This document shows, piece after piece, positions 42,530 through 52,393 of a stretch of 64,000 nucleotides of DNA. The position numbers and the translations under genes are program-made. The notes below the pieces were generated by a model. The model did not search any database, was not told where the DNA came from, and worked only from the letters and a program-made list of their open reading frames with translations. The number at the start of each line of letters is the position of its first letter. The first letter of the stretch is position 1. Origin of the DNA: an uncultured Paracoccaceae bacterium (GTDB lineage Bacteria; Pseudomonadota; Alphaproteobacteria; Rhodobacterales; Rhodobacteraceae); NCBI GenBank assembly GCA_958439195.1, contig OY288160.1:439501-503500 (forward strand), read 5' to 3'.

Positions 42530-44320
42530 ATGAGAAGTACCATGACTGAAGAAAGTCCCCGCCGCCTGCGATCCCAGGAGTGGTTCGATAACCCGGACCA
42601 TGCCGACATGACCGCGCTCTATCTTGAGCGGTTCATGAATTACGGTATCACACCCGAAGAATTGCGTTCCGGTCGACCGATCATCGGCATCGCACAATCT
42701 GGCAGTGATCTGAATCCCTGTAATCGCCACCATCTTGAGCTGGCGCGCAGGGTACGCGACGGCATCCGCGATGCGGGCGGAATTGCGATCGAATTCCCGA
42801 GCCACCCTCTATTCGAGAATTGCAAGCGCCCCACCGCGGCACTGGACCGAAACCTGGCCTACATGGGGTTGGTTGAACTGCTCTACGGCTATCCGTTCGA
42901 CGGGGTGGTGCTGACCACGGGTTGCGACAAGACCACCCCTGCCGCCATAATGGCTGCGGCAACGGTGGACATTCCTGCCATTGTCCTGTCGGGCGGGCCG
43001 ATGCTGGACGGCTGGCACGAGGGCAAGCTGGTCGGCTCGGGGACAATCATTTGGCAGTCGCGGCGGAAATATGCCGTCGGGGAAATCACCAGAGACGAGT
43101 TTCTTCAATCCGCACTAGATAGTGCGCCCTCGGCTGGCCATTGCAACACAATGGGTACCGCGCTGACCATGAACGCCGTCGCAGAAGCACTTGGCATGTC
43201 GCTGACCGGCTGCGCTGCAATACCGGCGGCTTATCGCGAACGGGGGCAGATTGCCTATCGCACCGGCTTGCGCGCGGTCGAGATCGTGCGCGAGGATTTG
43301 CGCCCATCCCACATACTTACGCGAGAGGCGTTCCTGAACGCGATCCGGCTGATCTCAGCCATTGGCGGATCCACCAATGCACAGCCTCACTTAATGGCGA
43401 TGGCCCAGCATGCGGGCGTTACCGTAAAGGCGTCGGATTGGCAGACGTATGGCTATGACATTCCCCTACTGGCTAACGTCCAGCCCGCCGGTGCCTATCT
43501 GGGGGAACGGTTCCACCGCGCAGGCGGAGTGCCGGCGATAATGTGGGAGCTTCTGAAGGCCGGCAAGCTTGGCGGCGACTGCATAACGGTCAGCGGTCGC
43601 AGCATGGCCGAAAATCTGGAAGGCCGCGAAGCGACCGATCGAGAGGTCATCCTGCCCTTCGAGGCGCCGATAATGGAACGGGCGGGCTTCCTCGTTCTTA
43701 AGGGCAACCTGTTCGATTTCGCGATCATGAAAACCAGCGTCATTTCGAACGAGTTCCGCGCGCGGTATCTGTGCCGACCGGGCCATGAGGGTATCTTTGA
43801 GGGCACGGCTTTCGTCTTTGACGGTTCGGGCGATTACCATGATCGCATCAACAACCCGAATCTGGCCATCGACGAGAACTCGATCCTCGTGATCAGGGGG
43901 GCGGGTCCGCTTGGCTGGCCGGGTTCGGCCGAAGTGGTGAATATGCAGCCGCCCGACCGCCTCATTAAAAAGGGCATCCTCACCTTGCCCACCATCGGAG
44001 ACGGGCGGCAATCGGGGACTGCCGACAGCCCTTCGATCCTTAACGCCTCACCGGAAAGCGCAGCTGGGGGTGGCCTTGCCTGGCTACGAACCGGCGACCG
44101 GATACGTATCGATATGAATGAGGGGCGCTGCGACATGCTGGTGGACCCGGCTGAGATCGCCCGCCGTAAGACCGAGGGGCTGCCACCCGTGCCTGCCTCG
44201 GCCACCCCTTGGCAGCAGCTTTACCGCAAGACGGTTACCCAGCTTGATGAGGGTGCCACCATCCGCGGAGCGGAGGAGTTCCGTCAAATCTCGCAGACGC
44301 CACCGCGCCACAACCACTGA
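42530..44320 (+). CDS. IlvD/Edd-family sugar-acid dehydratase
   Basis: 596 residues. Iron-sulfur/metal cysteines appear in DLNPCNRHHLE (about 63), TTGCDKTTPAAIM (about 137) and SAGHCNTMGTALTMNA (about 205). The C-terminal motif is GKGILTLPTIGDGRQSG-like (IKKGILTLPTIGDGRQSG). The family dehydrates arabinonate, xylonate, galactonate and related aldonic acids to 2-keto-3-deoxy acids. AAGGAG lies 6 bp before the ATG at 42530. It stands between a broken GntR regulator and an SDR dehydrogenase, a common pairing in non-phosphorylative pentose/hexose oxidation. Confidence 0.9.
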   Translation: MRSTMTEESPRRLRSQEWFDNPDHADMTALYLERFMNYGITPEELRSGRPIIGIAQSGSDLNPCNRHHLELARRVRDGIRDAGGIAIEFPSHPLFENCKRPTAALDRNLAYMGLVELLYGYPFDGVVLTTGCDKTTPAAIMAAATVDIPAIVLSGGPMLDGWHEGKLVGSGTIIWQSRRKYAVGEITRDEFLQSALDSAPSAGHCNTMGTALTMNAVAEALGMSLTGCAAIPAAYRERGQIAYRTGLRAVEIVREDLRPSHILTREAFLNAIRLISAIGGSTNAQPHLMAMAQHAGVTVKASDWQTYGYDIPLLANVQPAGAYLGERFHRAGGVPAIMWELLKAGKLGGDCITVSGRSMAENLEGREATDREVILPFEAPIMERAGFLVLKGNLFDFAIMKTSVISNEFRARYLCRPGHEGIFEGTAFVFDGSGDYHDRINNPNLAIDENSILVIRGAGPLGWPGSAEVVNMQPPDRLIKKGILTLPTIGDGRQSGTADSPSILNASPESAAGGGLAWLRTGDRIRIDMNEGRCDMLVDPAEIARRKTEGLPPVPASATPWQQLYRKTVTQLDEGATIRGAEEFRQISQTPPRHNH

Positions 44321-44596
44321 CTTGACACTGCTCCGGGGTTCGCAATGGTTAGGCCAATCTTTCGGCGTCACCTAGCGTCTGCGAGGAGACTGAATGGTGG
44401 GCAACTTGTCTTGGCTGAGCTGGGCCCTCATGCTCTCCTCCACCGTATGACTACAATGCACGCCTTGCAGATGACGGCGAAAAAGAGAAGTTTTGGCCAG
44501 GTCTCGATAGGCAGGAGTAGCCACGATGCACTGGCTTCCGAGACATCGTCTAACGTGGTTACTCGAAAATCTCTACTATTGCAGAAGGACACTTGA

Positions 44597-45352
44597 ATGT
44601 CTGAAAATTTCGCTCGCCACCCCAGCCTCGCCGGCAAGGTCGTCTATGTGACCGGAGGCGCTTCCGGGATCGGTGCTGAGATCGTCACCGCTTTTGCCGA
44701 GCAAGGTGCACAGGTTGGTTTCGTCGACAACGACGCGGCGGCCAGCGTGGCGATGACCGGCGCCCATCCCAATGTTACACACGAACTCTGTGACCTGCGT
44801 GACATCGAAGCGCTGCATGCGGCTTTTGCCCGCCTGAAATCGAAGATCGGACCAGCCCAGATCCTTGTGAACAATGCCGCGCGGGACGACCGCCATACCT
44901 GGACAGAAGTCACGCCCAACTATTGGGATGACAGGATGAACACAAACCTGCGCCACATGTTCTTTACCATCCAGTCAGTCGCACCCGACATGATCGCGGC
45001 AGGCGGCGGGTCGATTATCAATATGGGATCGAACAGCTGGTTCGAGGCTGGCGGCGGCTTTCCCGCCTATGCCACGGCGAAGGCTGCGGTGCATGGCCTG
45101 ACGCGGACCATGGCGCGCGACCTCGGCCAGCACCGCATCCGCGTGAACGCAGTCGTCCCCGGCTGGGTCATGACTGAACGGCAAAAAACGCTCTGGGCCA
45201 AGCCTGACGCCATCGCCGCGCATCTAAAGCGCCAGTGCCTGCCCGATCTGATCGATCCGATCTACATCGCCCGCATGGTGCTCTTCCTCGCATCGGACGA
45301 TGCGGCGATGTGCACGGCCAACAGCTACATGGTCGAGGCAGGGTCGATCTGA
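44597..45352 (+). CDS. Short-chain dehydrogenase/reductase, candidate sugar dehydrogenase
   Basis: 251 residues. Cofactor motif VTGGASGIGAEIVTAF (about 17-32) and LVNNAARDD (about 93-101). Catalytic serine in IINMGSNSWFEAG and YATAKAAVHGL (Y-x3-K, about 156). The C-terminus CTANSYMVEAGSI is typical of sugar 1-dehydrogenases in this family. It probably oxidises an aldose to its lactone for the neighbouring dehydratase. About 275 bp without a supported gene separate it from the dehydratase. Confidence 0.85.
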   Translation: MSENFARHPSLAGKVVYVTGGASGIGAEIVTAFAEQGAQVGFVDNDAAASVAMTGAHPNVTHELCDLRDIEALHAAFARLKSKIGPAQILVNNAARDDRHTWTEVTPNYWDDRMNTNLRHMFFTIQSVAPDMIAAGGGSIINMGSNSWFEAGGGFPAYATAKAAVHGLTRTMARDLGQHRIRVNAVVPGWVMTERQKTLWAKPDAIAAHLKRQCLPDLIDPIYIARMVLFLASDDAAMCTANSYMVEAGSI

Positions 45353-45557
45353 CCCTCCCGCATTGATGGCCTGCGGAGCCGTGCGGCAGATCATCAGCAT
45401 AACACAAGCACATGGAGCTTGACCCGCCTGATACCCACAACTGATCAAGAGTTCAGTCAGAAAAGCGGGTCAATTCTCGATCGATAACTGGGTCATCCCT
45501 CAGCAGAAACCCACGCGCCACGGCCTGTCTGGAGGCCCGCCGAGGGCATATCATGCG

Positions 45558-46538
45558 TCAAAATGGAAGCCTCCCACCCAGTTCTTCGTCCACATAGACC
45601 TGGATGATCTCGTGGAACGAGGTCTCGGCATTGAAGCCCAGGTCCCGTGCGCGAGCAGCTTCGAAGTCGCGGGCCCAACCAGAGACGATGCGATGAATGG
45701 TTTCATCCGGCTCTCGACGGATGAGCGCTACCGCCTTTTCACCCGCTATGTCGCGGAGTGCCGCGATCTGATCTCCGACGGTCGCGCTAACACCCGGCAT
45801 TGTCAGGTTGCGACGATGCCCCATCAGGCGGGTGTCCAGCCCCGCCGCATGGTCAATGAAACCCACTGCGGCGCGCGGACTGGCATGCCAGTGGCGGATC
45901 GTGTCGGGGACTGGCAGGATGGCGGGCAGGCCGTTCAGCGGTTCGCGCAAGATACCGGAGAAGAAACCCGAGGCTGCGGCATTCGGCTTGCCAGGACGGA
46001 TGCAGATCGTGGGAAACCGAATTCCAACTCCATCAAGAAAACCGCGTCGCGAGTAATCGTCCAGAAGCAATTCGCCAATGGCCTTTTGCGTGCCGTAACT
46101 GGTCAGCGGCGTGAGGTGGAATTCATCCCCAATTTGCTCAGGGAACGGCGCGCCGAAAACGGCCAGGGAAGAGGCGTAGACGAGGCGCGGGACGTAGCCG
46201 TCAATCGCACGGATTGCGTCCAACAGAGAGCGAGTGCCGTCGAGGTTAATCGCATAGCCCTTGTCGAAATTGGCTTCGGCCTCGCCCGACACGATGGCCG
46301 CCAGATGCACAATCACATCGGGCCTGCCTTCGATCAGACGTTCCGCCGTACCCGAGCTCGAAAGATCCGCTACGATCGAATGCCGCTCGCCCTTGAAGTT
46401 GGTTGCGACCTTTGGCTCGCTTACGTCGGCGAGCGTGAGCCTGGTGACCGTCCGTCCGCCGATGGTCCCTTTGCCACACACATTATCAGCAAGTTTTCTG
46501 CCAATCATGCCGGCTGCGCCGATGATGAGAAGGTGCAT
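45558..46538 (-). CDS. denD: D-erythronate dehydrogenase-like epimerase/dehydratase
   Basis: 326-residue extended SDR. HLLIIGAAGMIGRKLADN is the GxxGxxG motif (2-19). The active site is SSLAVFGAPFPEQ followed by PLTSYGTQKAIGELLLDDY (Y-x3-K about 145-149). DenD oxidises D-erythronate to 2-oxo-tetronate, which OtnI, OtnK and OtnC (all encoded nearby) turn into DHAP and CO2. The start lies 1 bp from the stop of the lactonase-like gene. This is the last gene of the minus-strand ABC operon and the intact partner of the deleted copy at 40029. Confidence 0.82.
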   Translation of the reverse strand: MHLLIIGAAGMIGRKLADNVCGKGTIGGRTVTRLTLADVSEPKVATNFKGERHSIVADLSSSGTAERLIEGRPDVIVHLAAIVSGEAEANFDKGYAINLDGTRSLLDAIRAIDGYVPRLVYASSLAVFGAPFPEQIGDEFHLTPLTSYGTQKAIGELLLDDYSRRGFLDGVGIRFPTICIRPGKPNAAASGFFSGILREPLNGLPAILPVPDTIRHWHASPRAAVGFIDHAAGLDTRLMGHRRNLTMPGVSATVGDQIAALRDIAGEKAVALIRREPDETIHRIVSGWARDFEAARARDLGFNAETSFHEIIQVYVDEELGGRLPF

Positions 46539-46539
46539 T

Positions 46540-48477
46540 TCAGGTCTCCATTCGGATGCGTGCGACAGCAAAGGCATCAAGGCCAGTTGTTCCGTCGAAG
46601 GGGGTTGTATGATCCATGTGGTCCGGGGCCTGTGTTGCGGTGGCGAAATTGTTGGCATCAAGTATCGCGATGCTGCTGCCACCGGGCACATCAATCGTCA
46701 CTTGTTCGGGCCCGGCATTTCCTATCCAGAGTTCACGGCCCGCAGTTCCCTGCGCTGCAAAGGCGACAACCTGCGCGCAGGATGCTATGTCGAGCGAGAC
46801 CATTGGGGCACCGCGAAGCCTCGCAAGGCCGCGAAGCACGTGGAATACCGGATAGACGCCTCCATGACACTCGAACCACGGCCTTGGAAATTCAGCGGAT
46901 GCAGAAATCGCGCCGAATGGGCCGGTGCCGCCCCCGAGTGTCACGAAGGCCGAACCGCCGCGTGCGAAGGCTGCAAAATAACCCAGAGCCCAGACAGCGC
47001 CGAAAAGGCCACGCTGCCGAGGATCGTTAAGATTCATTGCCTGACGGATGTTCTGCGGATTGGCCTTTGCCGCCGCACCATAGGGATTGTCACGCATGCC
47101 GATGGCGGAGGGGCCGACACCCCAAGGCGTTTTATCTGCAATAGCAGCGACCGACTTCACGATGGCAGGATAGGCTTCCCGCGTTTCCATCACCGAGCGG
47201 TCGTCTCCTGCATGGACCAGCGGCGAGGTGGTGAACGTCACCAGATCAAGTAGGTCCGCAGGCGGTCGCTTCCTGTTCAGCTCAGTGAAATAACTGAACA
47301 TTCCGCCCGCTATACGTGCCTTCGGGAATGCCGCCCGCGCAGTATCGTAGAGAGCGCTTGCCTCTGGCGCATCCGGCCACGGCGATCCCGGCAAGGTGCA
47401 TTTAAGATCGGGCGCTGGCGAGACAAGAACTGTTGGAAACGGGTCGCCCAGATCCCTCGCCGTAGCGCCGAGCGCGATCACCTCGGCCTGCGCCCCTGCA
47501 TTATCCGTACGCTCGATCACTGCTTCCAGCCAAGGCTCCGCCCCAATATCGCGCACGACCTTCAGCATGCAGGAAAGCGTTTCAAGCCGATGCCCGGCCC
47601 GTGGATCGTGGTGCAGCATCACATGGGCCGGTCCCAGGTCGCGAAGAAGGTCAGCCGCACCCGCATTCGTTGCGGCGTCCTCGGGGCGCATCCCGATCCC
47701 CAGCGGCGGCACAACGCCAATCTCCCCTCCCAGATTTAGCGTGATGGCCCGCTGCACCGCATGTTCCGGCCTGCCGCCAGAGACCTTGACGGTGATCTTC
47801 TGGTCCACGCCCTCACCAGCAGGGATCAGGTAAGGCCAAGGCTTCGCTAGCGGTCGCACATAGGTCTTGTAGGAGGCATCGGTCCAGTTTCGCTGATCCT
47901 CCATCTCGTAAGTGTCGCCTTCCATCAGGGTGACCACCCTTGCACCGCCGGATGTATGATGGGTCAAAGCTCGCAGGTTCATCATCGGCTGCACAGGATC
48001 GATTATATCAGGAAAGCGGTGCTCGATTGTACAACCATCCGTATGCTCGATCGTCACCGGCACACCCGCTATGCCGTCTATCGGATGCAGTATGACGAAG
48101 CCAGTCCGGTTGGTCAGGAAGCCGCCATCCGTCTTCCCCTTGCCGGCGAAGGTCAGCCATCCTCCAGCGCTGCCTTCAATCACGGCTTCGTAGGCGAAAG
48201 ACTGAACCGCGTCGGCAGCCACGGCATGGAAGGTCACCCGGAACCTGTTCTCCGTTTCGCTGACATCTAGACGGGAAATCGTCGGGTTGTAGGTCCCCCA
48301 ATCCTTGTCGCGCACGATGAAGGAGACGGCGCGCAGCACCTCCTCGCCGTCCCAGCGAATGTAGCGCAGGTTGCCGGCTTCCAGTTCCGCGGAGAGCTTG
48401 CCTGCCCTTAACACGCGGTGAGGCACGACTGTTTCTTCTGTACCGTAGAGTGCAATAGCGCGGGATGGGTTCTGCAT
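46540..48477 (-). CDS. D-apionate lactonase-like protein, second copy
   Basis: 645 residues. It shares the ApnL layout with the copy at 22976: RYIRWDGEEVLRAV, VRDKDWGTYNPTI, HPIDGIAGVPVTIEH, YEMEDQRNWTDASYKTYVRP (in part), FSYFTELNRKRPP and VTFTTSPLVHAGDDRSVMET. It adds a C-terminal beta-rich domain of about 90 residues absent from the first copy. The ATG at 48477 has GAAGG upstream; a TTG at 48492 overlapping the permease stop is an alternative. In this operon (importer plus DenD) the natural lactone may be a tetronolactone rather than apionolactone; the sequence cannot decide. Confidence 0.75.
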   Translation of the reverse strand: MQNPSRAIALYGTEETVVPHRVLRAGKLSAELEAGNLRYIRWDGEEVLRAVSFIVRDKDWGTYNPTISRLDVSETENRFRVTFHAVAADAVQSFAYEAVIEGSAGGWLTFAGKGKTDGGFLTNRTGFVILHPIDGIAGVPVTIEHTDGCTIEHRFPDIIDPVQPMMNLRALTHHTSGGARVVTLMEGDTYEMEDQRNWTDASYKTYVRPLAKPWPYLIPAGEGVDQKITVKVSGGRPEHAVQRAITLNLGGEIGVVPPLGIGMRPEDAATNAGAADLLRDLGPAHVMLHHDPRAGHRLETLSCMLKVVRDIGAEPWLEAVIERTDNAGAQAEVIALGATARDLGDPFPTVLVSPAPDLKCTLPGSPWPDAPEASALYDTARAAFPKARIAGGMFSYFTELNRKRPPADLLDLVTFTTSPLVHAGDDRSVMETREAYPAIVKSVAAIADKTPWGVGPSAIGMRDNPYGAAAKANPQNIRQAMNLNDPRQRGLFGAVWALGYFAAFARGGSAFVTLGGGTGPFGAISASAEFPRPWFECHGGVYPVFHVLRGLARLRGAPMVSLDIASCAQVVAFAAQGTAGRELWIGNAGPEQVTIDVPGGSSIAILDANNFATATQAPDHMDHTTPFDGTTGLDAFAVARIRMET

Positions 48478-48488
48478 TTGTGCCTTCG

Positions 48489-49463
48489 TCAAGTGCGGGT
48501 CGATCGCCAGGTGATCAGCCGTTCGGCCAGGAGCGCAATAATGATGATCGAGCCGATGGCCGTGCCCTGCCAGAACGGCGACACGCCCATCAGGTTCAGG
48601 CCGTTACGTATCATCACCATGATCAGCACGCCCATCAGGGTACCGATGATCGAACCGCGCCCACCATAGAGACTGGCCCCGCCGATGACGACTGCGGCGA
48701 TAGCATCAAGTTCAAGACCACTGCCCGCCATCGGATCGGCCGACATCACCTGGGCCAAGCTAAAGGTCACAGCTACCGAGGCAAGCGCGCTGGATACCAC
48801 ATAGGGCAGGACGGAATAAGTCGCCACAGAAAGGCCCGCAGCCCGCGCCGCTTCACGGTTTGACCCAACGGCATATATCGTTCGTCCGCCCTTCGTATAG
48901 GTTAGATATCCCCAGGCAGAAAGATAGAGGACAATCAGGAAAAGCACATTGGCAGGGATGCCGAGAAGGCTGGAATATACGATGTTCTCCAACTCGGGAG
49001 GCAACCCGGAAATGCTGCGTTGACCCGAGAAGATGAACGAAAGGCTACGACCGATCGCCATGACGCCAAGCGTCACGACGAAGGGTGCCAACCCTATGAG
49101 CGCGATCAGAACTCCAGAGAAGAGACCGATCGCGGCCCCCGAGAGAACCGCAATGGGAATTGCCGCAGAGATAGGCATAGTCTGAAGGAGTTGCGCAAGA
49201 ATTATGCCCGTCAGACCGAACACTGCCCCCACCGAAAGGTCTATGCCACCTATTAAGATCACGAAGGTCATGCCAACCGCAACGATACCGACCACGACCG
49301 ACTGGTCGAGGATATTGAAGATGTTGCGCTCGGTCAGAAATACCGGTGAAGAAAAGGATAAGATGACCGCCAGCGCGAGCGCAAGGCAGAACATCCGAAA
49401 CTCCAGGCTGTGCAAGATCTTGAATATGGATCCTGGTCCACGGGAAGCTGCTGCGTCGGTCAT
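48489..49463 (-). CDS. Ribose-type ABC transporter permease
   Basis: 324-residue inner-membrane protein of the RbsC/AraH family. Motif GIVAVGMTFVILIGGIDLSV (about 57-76) and GRRTIYAVGSN-like (GGRTIYAVGSNREAARAAG, about 190-208) are diagnostic, with the GGASLYGGRGSIIGT loop near 270. Overlaps the ATPase by 4 bp. Imports the substrate for the downstream lactonase and dehydrogenase. Confidence 0.9.
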   Translation of the reverse strand: MTDAAASRGPGSIFKILHSLEFRMFCLALALAVILSFSSPVFLTERNIFNILDQSVVVGIVAVGMTFVILIGGIDLSVGAVFGLTGIILAQLLQTMPISAAIPIAVLSGAAIGLFSGVLIALIGLAPFVVTLGVMAIGRSLSFIFSGQRSISGLPPELENIVYSSLLGIPANVLFLIVLYLSAWGYLTYTKGGRTIYAVGSNREAARAAGLSVATYSVLPYVVSSALASVAVTFSLAQVMSADPMAGSGLELDAIAAVVIGGASLYGGRGSIIGTLMGVLIMVMIRNGLNLMGVSPFWQGTAIGSIIIIALLAERLITWRSTRT

Positions 49464-51355
49464 TTGTCCTCCTCTCCGGCGCGCAGGAGGGCCTGCACCC
49501 GCGCCTCTATCTCATCTGGCGACGGCGCCGATGCATTGCCTGCCAAAGTAACTCCGATCCATCCAAGGTCGTGTCCACGTTTGTCCGTCATCTGGACCAG
49601 CATGGTCTGGTGAGTGTCGTCGCTCTCCTTGACGAATTCATTGCGCCGTGCGGCTAAAGCGATCGGGATACGTGTCTCGTCAAACCGCAACGCCTCGCCA
49701 GGCGCGAGACCGGCCAAAGTCCGGCCCGCCTGAGCAAGACAAATCAGATCATCTCGGTCCAGAAGCGTCCAGAATGCATCGGCTTCAAACTCCTGCGCGA
49801 AGGCTTTAAGGAGGGCCTGATTGCGCGCAGTCGAGGTTCGCGGCGCCGCCAACAGCGTCAGCTTTTCCTCTGTAAGGCGCGCGGCCGGAAGGTCCGCGAT
49901 CGTGTAGCCGTCACTAACGACCACGATCCGCTCTGCTAGCCCCAACAATTCCTCGAAGTCGGATGAAATCACGATAACGGCCATGCCGGCATCAGCGGCG
50001 CCCTGAAGGATTCGATAGATGGACGAGCGCGTTCCTATGTCCACTCCTTTGGTTGGCTCGTCGAGGATCAAGACCTCTGGGTCGGTTAGCAACCAGCGGG
50101 CTATGATGATCTTTTGCTGCATGCCGCCAGAGAAGTTGAGGAGACTCGAGTCCAACCGATCCGCCGGCAATCCCAAGTCCTTGATCAATTCCGCGATGCG
50201 TGTTGTGCACTTGCCATAGCCACGACCGAAGCCGCGATGCAGGCCCAGATGCGCCAGCAACAGGTTCTCGCGCACCGACATATCGGGGACGATGTTCTGT
50301 GCGCGCCTGTCTTCGGCCACGAACCCCAGACCTGCGCGAACGGCGTCGGCGGGTTTGCGGAACGTGACGGGTCTTCCCCGCACAAGGATCTCACCATCCT
50401 GATGCGGTCGGAGGCCCCAGATGGCTTCGGCGGCTTCCGACCGACCGGCCCCGACTAAACCGCCGAGGCCCAGAATCTCGCCCTTGTGGACAGCAAAGCT
50501 TACATCCCGCACCCAAGGCGCTGACTTGAGATGGCGAACCTCAAACACCACCTCGTTCGTCTTGGGACGCGACGCGCTGCGGGCCGAATAGATTGCACCG
50601 ATGTCCCGACCGACCATATGCTGGATAACATCGCCTTGCGTTAGGCTTGATGTCTCCACATCTTCGACAACCGACTGCCCCTCGCGCAGGATTGTCACGC
50701 GATCCGTGATGGCGAAAACCTCCTCCAGCCGGTGCGACACGAAGGCCAAAGCGCGGCCGCCGTCGCGCAAGCGCGCCATGATATCGAACAGGCGGCTGAC
50801 CTCTGTGGCAGACAAAGATGCCGTCGGCTCGTCGAAGATCACCAGCCTAGCATCCAGCGCCAGCGCTTTGGCGATTTCCACCAGCTGCCTCTGCGCGGCG
50901 GACAAGAGCCTCACTTCCGCATCCAAGGGCAAGACGTGTTCGTGGCCGAGACCGGAAAGCAGCGTGCTGGCCTTGCTGCGCATCGCCTTGAAGGACAGGC
51001 GCCCTGGTGTTGCGAGATCGGGAAGAAAAATGTTCTCCAGAACTGTCAGATCAGGAGCCAGCGATGTCTCCTGTGCGACCAGCGCGATTCCCTGCTGCAA
51101 TGCATTGCGCGTCGATGTCAGGACCAAAGGAGCGCCGTTCAGAGTGATGTCGCCCCCCGAGGGCTGGATATGTCCGGAAATGATTCTTGAAAGCGTGGAC
51201 TTTCCCGCTCCATTTGCACCCAGCAAGCCCACGACTTCACCCGGCCGCAGTGTCAGCGCGGCGTCGGTCAGAGCCTGAGTCTTGCCGAACGCCTTGGACA
51301 CGCCGCGAGCGGTAAGCAATGGTTCGGTGCGGGTCTGGGACTTGAGCGTGTTCAT
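49460..51355 (-). CDS. Sugar ABC ATPase (RbsA/MglA type) with an extra C-terminal domain
   Basis: 631 residues; RbsA-type subunits are usually near 500. First domain: LLGANGAGKSTLSRII, LSAAQRQLVEIAKAL and VIFDEPTASLSATE. Second domain: LGGLVGAGRSEAAEAI, FSGGMQQKIIIARWLL and LILDEPTKGVDIGT. After residue about 500 the chain continues for some 130 residues as a separate alpha/beta domain (ALLKAFAQEFEADAFWTLLD, then RIPIALAARRNEFV). This resembles a small ligand-sensing (GAF/PAS-like) fold by its pattern, but I cannot name it. It may regulate transport by substrate or signal. Confidence 0.88.
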   Translation of the reverse strand: MNTLKSQTRTEPLLTARGVSKAFGKTQALTDAALTLRPGEVVGLLGANGAGKSTLSRIISGHIQPSGGDITLNGAPLVLTSTRNALQQGIALVAQETSLAPDLTVLENIFLPDLATPGRLSFKAMRSKASTLLSGLGHEHVLPLDAEVRLLSAAQRQLVEIAKALALDARLVIFDEPTASLSATEVSRLFDIMARLRDGGRALAFVSHRLEEVFAITDRVTILREGQSVVEDVETSSLTQGDVIQHMVGRDIGAIYSARSASRPKTNEVVFEVRHLKSAPWVRDVSFAVHKGEILGLGGLVGAGRSEAAEAIWGLRPHQDGEILVRGRPVTFRKPADAVRAGLGFVAEDRRAQNIVPDMSVRENLLLAHLGLHRGFGRGYGKCTTRIAELIKDLGLPADRLDSSLLNFSGGMQQKIIIARWLLTDPEVLILDEPTKGVDIGTRSSIYRILQGAADAGMAVIVISSDFEELLGLAERIVVVSDGYTIADLPAARLTEEKLTLLAAPRTSTARNQALLKAFAQEFEADAFWTLLDRDDLICLAQAGRTLAGLAPGEALRFDETRIPIALAARRNEFVKESDDTHQTMLVQMTDKRGHDLGWIGVTLAGNASAPSPDEIEARVQALLRAGEEDK

Positions 51356-51409
51356 CTGGATATGGAAAAAGTGCCAGGGTGACCGTGGTCACCCTGGCAT
51401 CAAGTGGGT

Positions 51410-52393
51410 TTACTGCATCTCGTTCGCGAAGACGGTCTCCCGGATCGTCGGCAGCATCTCCTCGATATTGCTGGATGTGACAATCAAGATCGGAACCGTG
51501 ATTTCCTTCTCCGGGGTGCCGCCATTAAGATGTTCAACCATGGCTTCCGCAGAGCGCACCCCCATCAGATAGGGCTGCTGCATACCCGACACGACCAGTT
51601 CGCCGGACTGAAGCAGGGGGACAAATTCGGGGATGCCATCAAAGGCTCCAACGAGGACCTCGCCGTCCATCCGCGCGGCCTTGATCGCGCGCAATGCACC
51701 CAACGTCGGGCCGTCCGTCTGGACGAACATGCCCGTCATGTTCGGGTTCGCCGTGATCATATCCTGCGTGAACTTGAACGTCTCGTCGGCGGTGTAGGAC
51801 TGCATCTGCTGCAACCCGGCGTCGCCGGTAATGCCTGCCGCAGTGACGGCGTCCTTGAAGCCTTTCGTGCGGGCCTGCCCATTCAGGCGTGCCTGGCTGA
51901 TGCCGACAATACCGATGCTGCCGCCTTCCTTGCCCGCCGCCTTCATCGCCTCGGCCAATGCCTCGCCAACCCCAGACGCTCCCTCGTAGTTGTTCGAGCC
52001 AATGACAGATACGTATTCACCCGAATCCGTGCCGATGTCCGCGATTACGACTGGGATCCCCGCGTCCGCCGCCAGCGACAGGACGGCGGGGGCTGTGCTG
52101 CTGTCGGTCGGCGACATGATGATGCCCGCGACACCACGTGCGATGGCGTCCTGCGCATTCTGGAGCTGCGTCTGCGGGTCGTTGGTGCTGTCGAGAGCTG
52201 CAAAGCCGTAGCCCTGCGCCTCTGCCACCGATTTCACGCCTTCGGAAACATACCGCCAGAAGGCAAGGTCGAGGCCGGGCGTTATGTAGACCAGTTCCCC
52301 CTTGTCTTGCGCCAGCACGGGTGCGCCAAGGCCCAAGGTCAGGGCCATAGCGCTGGATGCTGCCACTGCGGCTAATGTTCTGCGAGTAATCAT
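51410..52393 (-). CDS. Periplasmic sugar-binding protein (RbsB type)
   Basis: 327 residues. The signal peptide is ITRRTLAAVAASSAMALTLG ending near PVLAQ. The mature periplasmic-binding protein I fold has VYITPGLDLAFWRYVSEGV, SPTDSSTAPAVLSLAADAGI and FVQTDGPTLGALRAIKAA. It binds a small sugar, lactone or acid for the ABC importer. The ATG overlaps the regulator stop by 4 bp, so regulator and transporter are one transcript. Confidence 0.9.
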   Translation of the reverse strand: MITRRTLAAVAASSAMALTLGLGAPVLAQDKGELVYITPGLDLAFWRYVSEGVKSVAEAQGYGFAALDSTNDPQTQLQNAQDAIARGVAGIIMSPTDSSTAPAVLSLAADAGIPVVIADIGTDSGEYVSVIGSNNYEGASGVGEALAEAMKAAGKEGGSIGIVGISQARLNGQARTKGFKDAVTAAGITGDAGLQQMQSYTADETFKFTQDMITANPNMTGMFVQTDGPTLGALRAIKAARMDGEVLVGAFDGIPEFVPLLQSGELVVSGMQQPYLMGVRSAEAMVEHLNGGTPEKEITVPILIVTSSNIEEMLPTIRETVFANEMQ

